From: Bdellovibrio sp. NC01
GTDB taxonomy: Bacteria; Bdellovibrionota; Bdellovibrionia; Bdellovibrionales; Bdellovibrionaceae
Direction: 5' to 3'
Length of the DNA: 64,000 nt
NCBI RefSeq assembly: GCF_006874625.1
Contig: NZ_CP030034.1
Coordinates: 620,001-684,000, forward strand
Part shown: piece after piece, positions 31,254-38,362 of the stretch
How positions within the stretch are numbered: the stretch's first letter is position 1
Layout: each line of letters begins with the position of its first letter
The notes under the pieces: generated by a model
The model's input: only the letters and a program-made list of their open reading frames with translations
Told to the model about the DNA's origin: nothing
Database searches by the model: none
Program-made: the position numbers and the translations under genes

Positions 31254-31963
31254 TATTGCACACCTTCGCTACCAGCTTCAGAAGAAGCAATCATCATACG
31301 ACCACCTGAAGTGTTGCGAGTCGCATCTTCGATAGCCACCAATGAATTTTGATAAGGTGCTGAGTTTCTGCGAATCACAGTAAATTGCTTGTTTGACGAA
31401 CAGTCCGTACCATCAATCATTTGTGTCGCTTCAGATGCAGAATATCCAAATGAATTTGTTCTGCTTTCTGGATCCATTGAGCCCGTGAAAAGATCGAAAC
31501 GGTTACGACCTTTAATTGCACCACCTGTATCGTGCACAATCAAATAACCTGGATGAACAAACGTTTTACCATTCGGCAAAGTCATCACTTTACCCTTTAA
31601 GTTAGGCATTTTAATGATATCGCCGATGCTATAGTAGCGTGGATCAGCAGCTACCGAGATATACGGAATCAAACAATCGCCACCAGCACCCAAAGCAGTA
31701 TCACAAGAGCCAAGACTGACTGTCTTACCTGTATATGTCAGAATTCTATTTCCGGAAAGAGTGCCGGAACCTTGCATGCGCACTTGCTTTTTAAAAGCCG
31801 CACATGGAGTTGAAGAGTGACAATAGTCTTTAATGTGCGGAATGAAATAAACGCTTGTTGTCGCGATATCACTGCGGCACATGCCAGCAGCGCCAAACGC
31901 GTGAGCAGAAACGAACAAAGAACCCATCAGTACAATTTTAGTGATACAGTTTTGTGTTTCCAT
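31253..31963 (-). CDS. Secreted 3D-domain protein (MltA-type catalytic fold)
   Basis: A 236-residue exported protein; signal METQNCITKIVLMGSLFVSAHAFG. The C-terminal half shows the 3D (Asp-Asp-Asp) domain found in MltA lytic transglycosylases and YabE/RpfB-like proteins: ISVAADPRYYSIGDIIKMP, then GYLIVHDTGGAIKGRNRFDLFTG. This double-psi beta barrel cleaves peptidoglycan in MltA. Most 3D proteins have further wall-binding domains; here only a short N-terminal part precedes it. Six or more cysteines suggest disulfides. A wall-remodelling role in predation or growth is plausible inference. Confidence 0.85.
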   Translation of the reverse strand: METQNCITKIVLMGSLFVSAHAFGAAGMCRSDIATTSVYFIPHIKDYCHSSTPCAAFKKQVRMQGSGTLSGNRILTYTGKTVSLGSCDTALGAGGDCLIPYISVAADPRYYSIGDIIKMPNLKGKVMTLPNGKTFVHPGYLIVHDTGGAIKGRNRFDLFTGSMDPESRTNSFGYSASEATQMIDGTDCSSNKQFTVIRRNSAPYQNSLVAIEDATRNTSGGRMMIASSEAGSEGVQ

Positions 31964-32106
31964 GCTTACTTAGAAAAGCAAACAAAGGACCAAGTGGACG
32001 TGACGTAAAACGTTCCTCACCGCATGCAAACTAGGCACTGTATGTAACTATCTACACATTCTCTGAATGAGACGTCGCGCGAGTGATAATTACTGGAACA
32101 GCGCTG

Positions 32107-32787
32107 TTAGTTGCGTTTGAAGATTTCTTTGTGGATTTCCATTGTGATCGCGAACAGGCGATTTTCAAGGATCGGGTTTAATGGAGTGAATTCGATACCG
32201 AAGGTTTGGATGACCTTGTTTTTATCGTCGACTTTGATGTGACGAACGATGCCTTCCAGTTCAATGCCTTCGCGCCCGCCGATGAACAGGTTGCCGTCAA
32301 GTTTATCGCCGACCTTCATAAGTGGGTTGTCCATGCGGTAAACAACTAAACAGCCTTGGCTGCTGAGGTTTGCAAGAATGCCTTTGATCGGTTGCGGTTG
32401 GCCATTCACTTTTAAGATGTCAAAGTGAGCACCGTAACTTTCTGGAACTTTCACGCGATAGTTTTGGCGGCGTTGCAGATGATAAAGCTCTTTTGGCAAA
32501 GCGATGGAATAGGCGCCATGCAAAACCTGAATATTGCCTTCGAAGTAGTATTTCTCGCCACCCAAGAAGAAGTAGCCTAAAAATTCTTCGCCATTTTTTA
32601 AAACGGTCGTTGAGTTGTTATTGCACTCAAGGAAATGTGTTTGGTCGTTGTAGGAATAAGCTTTTAATTTACAAAGGTTGTCTGAATCGCCTTTGCAGAT
32701 GACTTCTGCACGCGCATTAGCAAGATCTTGAAAGAGTTTTACTTTCTCTTTCTCTTTGCTAACTAGGGTGAAGATTTCCTTATCCAT
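32107..32787 (-). CDS. PilZ-domain protein (c-di-GMP receptor type)
   Basis: A 226-residue cytosolic protein with YcgR-like layout: an N-terminal beta domain (about 1-105) and a C-terminal PilZ domain with HLQRRQNYRVKVP (R-x-x-x-R) and ANLSSQGCLVVY in place of the classical D/N-x-S-x-x-G. Both c-di-GMP ligand motifs are present. The start lies inside the end of the methyltransferase gene (25-base overlap, GAGGT upstream). It could link c-di-GMP to motility or envelope behaviour. Confidence 0.88.
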   Translation of the reverse strand: MDKEIFTLVSKEKEKVKLFQDLANARAEVICKGDSDNLCKLKAYSYNDQTHFLECNNNSTTVLKNGEEFLGYFFLGGEKYYFEGNIQVLHGAYSIALPKELYHLQRRQNYRVKVPESYGAHFDILKVNGQPQPIKGILANLSSQGCLVVYRMDNPLMKVGDKLDGNLFIGGREGIELEGIVRHIKVDDKNKVIQTFGIEFTPLNPILENRLFAITMEIHKEIFKRN

Positions 32788-33662
32788 ACTGTGACCTCGT
32801 GCTTATTATGGTACAGGTGCCGAACACGTGCATTTTCTAATTTCTGAAATTCCGCAAGCGTTTCGAAATCAGTCTTACCTTGAAATTTTATAGTGCAAAC
32901 GAAGTTGGAGCATAGTCCTGAACTTTGCCAATTCTTTACGAGCTCTAAAAGTTTCTCGGGATAGCAGATGATGTCGGAAAAAAACCAGTCGATCGCGCCG
33001 ATGTCCTCAGGTTTCACGTTGAAGGCATTGGTCTTCATGAACTGGATGCGGGGAAGTTTTGCGATCTTTTCGTCTAATGGAGCGCGGTCAATACTGACGA
33101 CCTCACAACCCATTTGTTGTAAAACCCACGTCCATCCACCCGGGCAGCTACCGAAATCGACAACTCTTTGTCCTTTGCTAGGGCGAACGCCATCAACCGT
33201 AAATAGTTCCCACAGTTTTAAATAAGCACGCGATGGCGGAGTTTTTTTATCTTCATTAAACTGAATCACACCCAATGGAAACGGGGAGTCCGTTTCACTG
33301 GAACATAATAGCGTGTTTTTATCTAATAAAGTCCAGGCACCCAGTGGGTCCTTAGGAAGCTCACCCAAGAAATCAAGGATGCGAGGTTTTAGCTTAGGCA
33401 ATTGATCTTGAATAAGTTCGGTCCGGCGGTGATTTTCAACCGAGTAGTGTGCCCACAATTTACCACGCGCTTTTAAAGCTTTCGCAGCTTGTGAGATAGA
33501 CTCAAAGGCAATGGTTTCACAGTTCAACCAAATATTATGGGCCCAGACAGTTTGCTGTAAGGGCCCATCAGTTAGAACTAGGTTTCCATGAACGGAACGA
33601 ACATCTTTCAGTTCTTTCAAAAGTTCAGGAAGAAATTTTTCAATAGCTAAATACGCAATCAT
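32763..33662 (-). CDS. RlmM-like rRNA 2'-O-ribose methyltransferase (FtsJ fold)
   Basis: A 299-residue SAM-dependent methyltransferase. The catalytic half has RVVDFGSCPGGWTWVLQ (motif I of FtsJ/RlmM), VVSIDRAPL, then DWFFSDIICYPEKLLELV with the catalytic Asp, and FVCTIKFQGKTDF with the catalytic Lys; K-D-K-E type tetrad. The N-terminal part, containing LWAHYSVENHRRTEL, is RlmM-like but short compared with E. coli RlmM (366), suggesting a reduced THUMP region. Target C2498 of 23S rRNA is likely but not certain. Confidence 0.82.
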   Translation of the reverse strand: MIAYLAIEKFLPELLKELKDVRSVHGNLVLTDGPLQQTVWAHNIWLNCETIAFESISQAAKALKARGKLWAHYSVENHRRTELIQDQLPKLKPRILDFLGELPKDPLGAWTLLDKNTLLCSSETDSPFPLGVIQFNEDKKTPPSRAYLKLWELFTVDGVRPSKGQRVVDFGSCPGGWTWVLQQMGCEVVSIDRAPLDEKIAKLPRIQFMKTNAFNVKPEDIGAIDWFFSDIICYPEKLLELVKNWQSSGLCSNFVCTIKFQGKTDFETLAEFQKLENARVRHLYHNKHEVTVWIRKSSP

Positions 33663-33670
33663 ACAGTCCT

Positions 33671-33723
33671 ACTCCGACGAAGCCGGAGTGTAAGCCAGCC
33701 TTTAATACTCCGGCGGCGCCGGA
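33671..33723. repeat. Two short GC-rich hairpins of related sequence
   Basis: ACTCCG 33671-33676 with CGGAGT 33684-33689, and TCCGGC 33709-33714 with GCCGGA 33718-33723. Aligned, ACTCCGACGAAGCCGGA and ACTCCGGCGGCGCCGGA differ at three positions, so these are two tandem copies of one element. They fill the short gap between two minus-strand genes. Neither has a T-run. Confidence 0.6.
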
Positions 33724-33728
33724 ATGGA

Positions 33729-34028
33729 TTAGGCTGCCTTAGTTGCCACAGCTGGAGTCAGAAGTCCACGATTGTTCCAAGTCGTCATGGCGTCTGCCCA
33801 AAATTTCTCTTTAATTTTGATATCAGCGGGACCGAATTTCACTTTCGGATAATCCTGCTTTTCGAAATGCTCTGTGAACTTCGCTTCATCGCAGCCACGA
33901 ACGATCTTAAGCATAAGATTGAAGTGAGCTTCAGTGAACGGCTTGTTATCTACAAGCATTTTTCTGAGACCGGCCTCTGGCGTATGAAGAAGAAAGTTAA
34001 AGAGGTTCGGTACATCGTATTGACTCAT
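33729..34028 (-). CDS. Uncharacterised small protein
   Basis: A 99-residue soluble protein starting MSQYDVPNLFNFLLHTPEAG, with FTEAHFNLMLKIVRGCDEA in the middle and a helical end WADAMTTWNNRGLLTP. Mixed charge, no signal peptide, no cysteine pairs. AGGAGT lies 8 bases before ATG 34028. I do not recognise the family; composition and binding site support a real gene. Confidence 0.7.
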   Translation of the reverse strand: MSQYDVPNLFNFLLHTPEAGLRKMLVDNKPFTEAHFNLMLKIVRGCDEAKFTEHFEKQDYPKVKFGPADIKIKEKFWADAMTTWNNRGLLTPAVATKAA

Positions 34029-34206
34029 TTTGATACTCCTGTGTTGGATCTTTAATTAGTCACAACTCTTCTATCGGAGTTTCTAATTACGATCTTAAGT
34101 TTTCCCCTGGACCATAGTCTGAAGAGTTCCTGAATAGTAATTCGACGCTTTTTCAAACAAGACTTTTTGACAGGGAAAAAGGTCTAGGAAGCCTTAAGTC
34201 TTAGGA

Positions 34207-34226
34207 CCTAGCTCCGATCTAGGAGG
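34207..34226 (+). promoter_or_regulatory. Hairpin overlapping a ribosome binding site
   Basis: CCTAG 34207-34211 pairs with CTAGG 34219-34223, and the latter is the left part of the AGGAGG binding site (34221-34226) of the gene at 34228. Folding would mask the site, so translation could be temperature- or factor-controlled. Confidence 0.45.
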
Positions 34227-34227
34227 C

Positions 34228-35427
34228 ATGAAAACACATACTACGACAAACATCTTGGCTTCTATCTTGGTAACAACTTTGATCTCTTCAAACGGTTTCG
34301 CGATGGCGAAAGCTCCAGTGAAAGAGGACACTGCGAGTTCAACACCATCAACTCCATCACCGACTCCGTCAGCAACTCCGGTGCGTGAACCTGCGGCGAT
34401 CACAGGTTCAATCACTCCAGCAGATTTTAACGTGTTCAACGAAGTGTCTTATCCAGTAGGACAACTTGTTGATTCAAGATTCCAATCTTACCGTGAATTG
34501 ATCCCACAAAGAAATGCACAGGAAGGTCACTATACTGATAGCTGTGACACAACTCCTGATACTCAAGATCGTTTTTCAGATCGTATCGCTTACGCAGTTG
34601 AATTGAAAATGCATCCATTGCAAGCCGGTCTTGGTTATGTGGCTGATGCTTACGGGATGAATAGCAATGAAAACACTTATCTTGCAAACAGCTTGATCTC
34701 GCATCCCTTGTGTAATGTGACGGCAGATACTTTGAATACAACTTTGGGCGGAAAGAAAATTCCTTCTGCATCGACAATTAAAAAAGCAAACGAGTTCGCA
34801 AACAAAATGAATGAGTATCGTCGTCAAGCTTTGTCAGGTGATCGTGAAGGTTACGTGAAAGCTTCGAAATTGTGGTCGAAGTTCATGATGTGCACTTCAT
34901 ATACAGAGTCTTTGACGTCAGCGAATACTTCGAAATCCAACAGTGTCGCTTCAAAATATGCTCCGTCAGGTTATCGTAGACCAGCAGGTGTGTTGTTCTA
35001 TGAAGATCCTTATCAAGATGCAGCTTCGAAGTTGAACATTGGTTTGTTCCAATTCACTCCGAATTCAGGTGGTAACGTTCAAGCTTGTATTCGTGAATGG
35101 AATAAAATTTATCCGAAGTGCACGATCTCTACTAAAGCTTCACAAGCCGAGATGATTCGTATCACAGGTAGTTCGCTACAAACTTTCAACGCCTTCTGTG
35201 GTGCTTCAAAAGTAACGGGTATGTTCGCGGTGCAAGTGAATACGTCGAAGTCTTCTGCGACTCATCCGTATAACTTGGTGAACGGCAAACTGAAATTGCC
35301 AACAGATCGTTGCGTAAGTCCGCATTTCGCAGCAGGTAAGTCATACAATCACTTCGGTCCATTCCAAAATTCTGTTGGAACAAATCTCGAAGAAGTTCTG
35401 GCTTGTACTTTATCGGGCGACTACTAA
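34228..35427 (+). CDS. Secreted protein with a lysozyme-like (SLT-type) domain
   Basis: A 399-residue exported protein: signal MKTHTTTNILASILVTTLISSNGFAM, then a Ser/Thr/Pro linker (30-60) and a domain of about 330 residues. Two features match soluble lytic transglycosylases: FMMCTSYTESLTSA (Glu after a hydrophobic helix) and NIGLFQFTPNSGG, the counterpart of the S/G-x-G-L-x-Q motif. Six or more cysteines (SLICSHPLC-, IYPKCTIS-like) suggest disulfides in the periplasm. The fit is weak outside the motifs, so a catalytic role is inference. A strong terminator follows. Confidence 0.6.
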   Translation: MKTHTTTNILASILVTTLISSNGFAMAKAPVKEDTASSTPSTPSPTPSATPVREPAAITGSITPADFNVFNEVSYPVGQLVDSRFQSYRELIPQRNAQEGHYTDSCDTTPDTQDRFSDRIAYAVELKMHPLQAGLGYVADAYGMNSNENTYLANSLISHPLCNVTADTLNTTLGGKKIPSASTIKKANEFANKMNEYRRQALSGDREGYVKASKLWSKFMMCTSYTESLTSANTSKSNSVASKYAPSGYRRPAGVLFYEDPYQDAASKLNIGLFQFTPNSGGNVQACIREWNKIYPKCTISTKASQAEMIRITGSSLQTFNAFCGASKVTGMFAVQVNTSKSSATHPYNLVNGKLKLPTDRCVSPHFAAGKSYNHFGPFQNSVGTNLEEVLACTLSGDY

Positions 35428-35462
35428 ACCCAGCTGACAAAAAATAGTTTTGACCCAAAACT

Positions 35463-35494
35463 AAAAAAGCCCTGAGTGATCAGGGCTTTTTTTT
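35463..35494. terminator. Intrinsic terminator, bidirectional
   Basis: AAAAAAGCCCTGA 35463-35475 and TCAGGGCTTTTTT 35480-35492 enclose GTGA; flanking A and T runs let it work for the secreted protein gene and for the convergent MarR gene. Confidence 0.94.
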
Positions 35495-35497
35495 ATT

Positions 35498-36007
35498 TTA
35501 TTTAAGCAGATGGATATTTTGTGACATTCGTTCGAGCAGAGCGTTGAGTTTAGTTTTTTCTTCTGCAGTGAACTGTCCCCAGAAGTTCATGATTTTTGGA
35601 TACCATTCTGGAGCAATTTTTTTCAGAAGATCTTGGCCATTGTTAGTCAGCTTGATCACGAACGCACGGCCGTCTTTAATGTGTGTCTCTCTCGCAACAA
35701 GTTCAGCTTTTTCTAGGCTGTTAATAAGGCCAGAGATCGTTGCTTGAGTCACTCCTACCTTCTGCGCAAGCTCTGATGGCATAAGGCCTTCAGGGTTTTT
35801 CTTCAATAACATAAGGAGTGTGAAGCGTCCTGGAGACAAGTCGTATTTCGCGAAGAAATTATCGTAGTGAATCTCGATATCTGTCGCTACTTTTCGAAAC
35901 AATAAGTTGCTGTAAAGCGAGATCGGTTCGGCTTCAGGAAACATCTGACAAGCTGACGCGTGAAGTTCTTCCTGCGAAGGTAAGGTCGTAAGGAATAATT
36001 TAGCCAT
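35498..36007 (-). CDS. MarR/SlyA-family regulator of the efflux operon
   Basis: A 169-residue winged-helix regulator. HTH: LMPSELAQKVGVTQATISGLINSLEKAELVARE; wing: HIKDGRAFVIKLTNNGQDLL, a D-x-R-x-x-x-I-x-L-T pattern. ATG 36007 was chosen because GGAGAA lies 8 bases upstream; 36043 has none. It is transcribed away from a TolC-EmrA-EmrB type operon and a dyad matching the one beside the other MarR gene lies in the gap, so it very probably represses the efflux genes, as EmrR/MprA does in E. coli. Confidence 0.92.
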   Translation of the reverse strand: MAKLFLTTLPSQEELHASACQMFPEAEPISLYSNLLFRKVATDIEIHYDNFFAKYDLSPGRFTLLMLLKKNPEGLMPSELAQKVGVTQATISGLINSLEKAELVARETHIKDGRAFVIKLTNNGQDLLKKIAPEWYPKIMNFWGQFTAEEKTKLNALLERMSQNIHLLK

Positions 36008-36079
36008 AGGGCTTTCTCCTATCTGAGAAAGGGTTGCTTTCACCTAATTATCAAGAATGGACAAATGTGAAAGCGAACA

Positions 36080-36108
36080 TTGACAATAATTAGATACCTA
36101 ACTATATT
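36080..36108 (+). promoter_or_regulatory. Predicted sigma70 promoter of the efflux operon
   Basis: TTGACA (36080-36085) is a perfect -35 box; TATATT (36103-36108) is a good -10 box; the spacer is 17 bases. The start point would be near 36115, inside the operator. Confidence 0.75.
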
Positions 36109-36123
36109 AGTTAGTGTCCTAAC
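36098..36123. promoter_or_regulatory. MarR operator with three half sites
   Basis: CTAAC 36098-36102, GTTAG 36110-36114 and CTAAC 36119-36123. The last two form GTTAG-TGTC-CTAAC, the same dyad with the same 4-base centre length as the operator at 12566-12579. The first two make the palindrome CTAACTATATTAGTTAG across the -10 box. Confidence 0.78.
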
Positions 36124-36149
36124 AAAAATCAAGAAAAATTGGTGATCCG

Positions 36150-37451
36150 ATGAAAAGCTTAAAATTTATGGTTCTCACTCTGGCCTGCGTTTTCGCTCAG
36201 GCAGCGAGTTCGGCCGACTTATCGCTTACAGAGTCATTAAAGACGGCTGAAGACAGCTCTCCGCAGGTTAAAAAGGCGGAGGCAATGAAAGATGAAGCAA
36301 AGTGGAAGAAAGTTGAAGCATTCTCAGTCTTCTTGCCGAAGGTAAATGTTTCAGGTCTTCACCTTATGGATAACAAGTTCATGGTGGAGCAGATCGTATT
36401 TGCACCGAATACGCCGCCAACTTCAATCGCGTTGATTCAGCCATACACTCTTTGGAGTGCGCGTGCTGATTGGGTTTTCTTCGACGGTTTTGCAAACTAC
36501 GACACATATAGAGCTAACTCTTTAGCGGCTGATGCGGCAGAGAAAGAAGCTGACTGGGCTCGTTTCCAAGTAAGACAACAAACGAAACTTCAATTCTTCA
36601 AAGCTTTGTCGGCAGTCGAGTTGGAAAAAGTTTCTGATCAAAACGTCAAGACTTTGCAAGAACATTTGGATCGCGCCAAAGCTTTCCGTCAAAGTGGTGC
36701 GGGTACTAACTTCGACGTTCTGCGTGTGGAAGTTCAATTGAATGAAGCACAATCAGAAAAATTGAACATGGAAGATAATACTCTTCTTGCACGCCAAAAT
36801 CTTTTGAACAACTTGGGTGTTGATGATGAAGGTCAAAGTGTTACGGGTTCATTGCCAGTTCCTGACGCATCGAAAGTTAAGGATTTGCAAAAACCAACAA
36901 CGTTTGAACGCCTTGACTACCAAGCGACTCAAGATCGTGAGTTGAGTGCACACAAAGCACATTTAGCGGCGTACAAACACTGGTTCCCAAAATTTTCGGT
37001 GTTCGCGCAAGCTGACTATTACAATAACGTCAGCAGAGGCATTAACGAGCAAGATTATAACGATGCTTATTCAGTAGGTCTTGCTATGACATGGAATGCG
37101 TTTGACGGTTTTGCTTCTTCAGCAAGATCGGCGCAAGCGGATGCTCGTCAAGTTCAAGCGGCAGAGACAACTCGTCAAGCACGTTTGAAAAACAATTATG
37201 ACTTCGATTTCTGGAAACGCCGTTACCTTTACTCTGCTTCTATTTATAAAGCGAAATTGGTCGACGTTGAAAAAGCTCAAGAGAGTGTGCGCTTAGCCTC
37301 TCAATCATTCAAAGCGGGAACTCGTACAAGTTCTGAAGTTTTGGATGCAGAGCTTGATTTGTTCAGAGCCCGCGCCGGCGTTGTTAACGCTCAGGTGAAT
37401 GCGGCAGAAGCATTGGTAAATCTAGAATTATCCTTAGGGAAGGAATTGTAA
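36150..37451 (+). CDS. TolC-family outer membrane efflux protein
   Basis: A 433-residue outer membrane channel protein of the drug-efflux or type I secretion class. Signal MKSLKFMVLTLACVFAQAASSA; then two TolC repeats: long helical stretches such as LSLTESLKTAEDSSPQVKKA and LDRAKAFRQSGAGTNFDVLRVEVQLNEAQ, where the latter is the family's core motif, and beta segments YTLWSARADWVFFDG and YSVGLAMTWNAFDGFA. It precedes EmrA- and EmrB-like genes by 4 bases, so the three proteins form a tripartite pump. First gene of the MarR-controlled operon. Confidence 0.93.
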   Translation: MKSLKFMVLTLACVFAQAASSADLSLTESLKTAEDSSPQVKKAEAMKDEAKWKKVEAFSVFLPKVNVSGLHLMDNKFMVEQIVFAPNTPPTSIALIQPYTLWSARADWVFFDGFANYDTYRANSLAADAAEKEADWARFQVRQQTKLQFFKALSAVELEKVSDQNVKTLQEHLDRAKAFRQSGAGTNFDVLRVEVQLNEAQSEKLNMEDNTLLARQNLLNNLGVDDEGQSVTGSLPVPDASKVKDLQKPTTFERLDYQATQDRELSAHKAHLAAYKHWFPKFSVFAQADYYNNVSRGINEQDYNDAYSVGLAMTWNAFDGFASSARSAQADARQVQAAETTRQARLKNNYDFDFWKRRYLYSASIYKAKLVDVEKAQESVRLASQSFKAGTRTSSEVLDAELDLFRARAGVVNAQVNAAEALVNLELSLGKEL

Positions 37452-37455
37452 TTTT

Positions 37456-38316
37456 ATGGAAAAGCTTAAAGGTAAACGTAAACAGGTCATGATCGGCGGC
37501 GGTGTTCTTGCTGCGATCGTGGTGATCATCTTCGGCTGGTACGAATGGTCGCATGTTTCTACAGACAATGCGCAAATCAACGCGCACACATTGATGTTGT
37601 CATCAAAAGTGTCTGGTATCGTGATGGAAGTTTTAGTTCAAGAAAATGACGCTGTTAAAGCGGGCCAAGTTTTGGCGCGTATCGATAGCAAAGACTACAA
37701 CAACTCTCTTCGCGCTATCGAGGCAGATCTTGAATCAGCTCGCGTAAAACAACGTGACGCTGAAACGAACTACAATCGTATGGCAAGCTTGTACAAACAA
37801 AACGTTGTGTCTCGTCAACAATACGACACTGCTGAAGCAACGTTTCGTGAGTTAAGCAAACGTGTTGTCGCGATCCAAGCACAAGTGGCACAAGCTCAAT
37901 TGAATGCAAGCTACACTGAAATCAAAGCGCCATCTGACGGTCGTATCGCTCGTAAAGCGGTAGAACCAGGTATGGTGATTCCAGTGGGTCAGCCGTTGTT
38001 TGGTTTCGTAGATTCATCTCTTCGTTGGGTGACAGCGAACTTTAAAGAGACTGAAATCGCGAACATCACTAAAGGCAAAAAAGTGAAAGTCGAAGTTGAT
38101 GCTATTCCTGGTAAAGACTTCGAAGGCGAAGTTGAAAGCATGAGCCCATCTACAGGTGCCGTGTTCTCGCTTCTTCCACCAGACAATGCCACTGGTAACT
38201 TCACTAAAGTTGTTCAACGTGTTCCGGTTCGTATCAAACTTTTGAATCTGACTCCTGAAGATATCGAAAAATTGCAGGCGGGTTTGTCTGCGAATGTTGT
38301 TGTAAGAGTTCGTTAA
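37456..38316 (+). CDS. HlyD/EmrA-type membrane fusion protein
   Basis: A 286-residue periplasmic adaptor joining the inner-membrane pump to TolC. One N-terminal membrane helix (IGGGVLAAIVVIIFGWYEW) is followed by STDNAQINAH and the lipoyl half-motif VLVQENDAVKAGQVLARID, a coiled-coil hairpin (about 80-150), the second lipoyl half IKAPSDGRIARKAVEPGMVI, and the beta-barrel domain. The size and motifs match the EmrA group, shorter than E. coli EmrA (390). Spacing to both neighbours indicates an operon. Confidence 0.94.
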   Translation: MEKLKGKRKQVMIGGGVLAAIVVIIFGWYEWSHVSTDNAQINAHTLMLSSKVSGIVMEVLVQENDAVKAGQVLARIDSKDYNNSLRAIEADLESARVKQRDAETNYNRMASLYKQNVVSRQQYDTAEATFRELSKRVVAIQAQVAQAQLNASYTEIKAPSDGRIARKAVEPGMVIPVGQPLFGFVDSSLRWVTANFKETEIANITKGKKVKVEVDAIPGKDFEGEVESMSPSTGAVFSLLPPDNATGNFTKVVQRVPVRIKLLNLTPEDIEKLQAGLSANVVVRVR

Positions 38317-38362
38317 TTCGCGAAGAGAGGGAATTTTCCCTCTCATTGAAAGCGGCTGATGT

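Noticed and set aside
36061-36150. A riboswitch or leader peptide before the efflux operon
   Set aside because: Only about 35 bases separate the predicted start point from the ATG, too short for a riboswitch; the dyads explain the visible structure.
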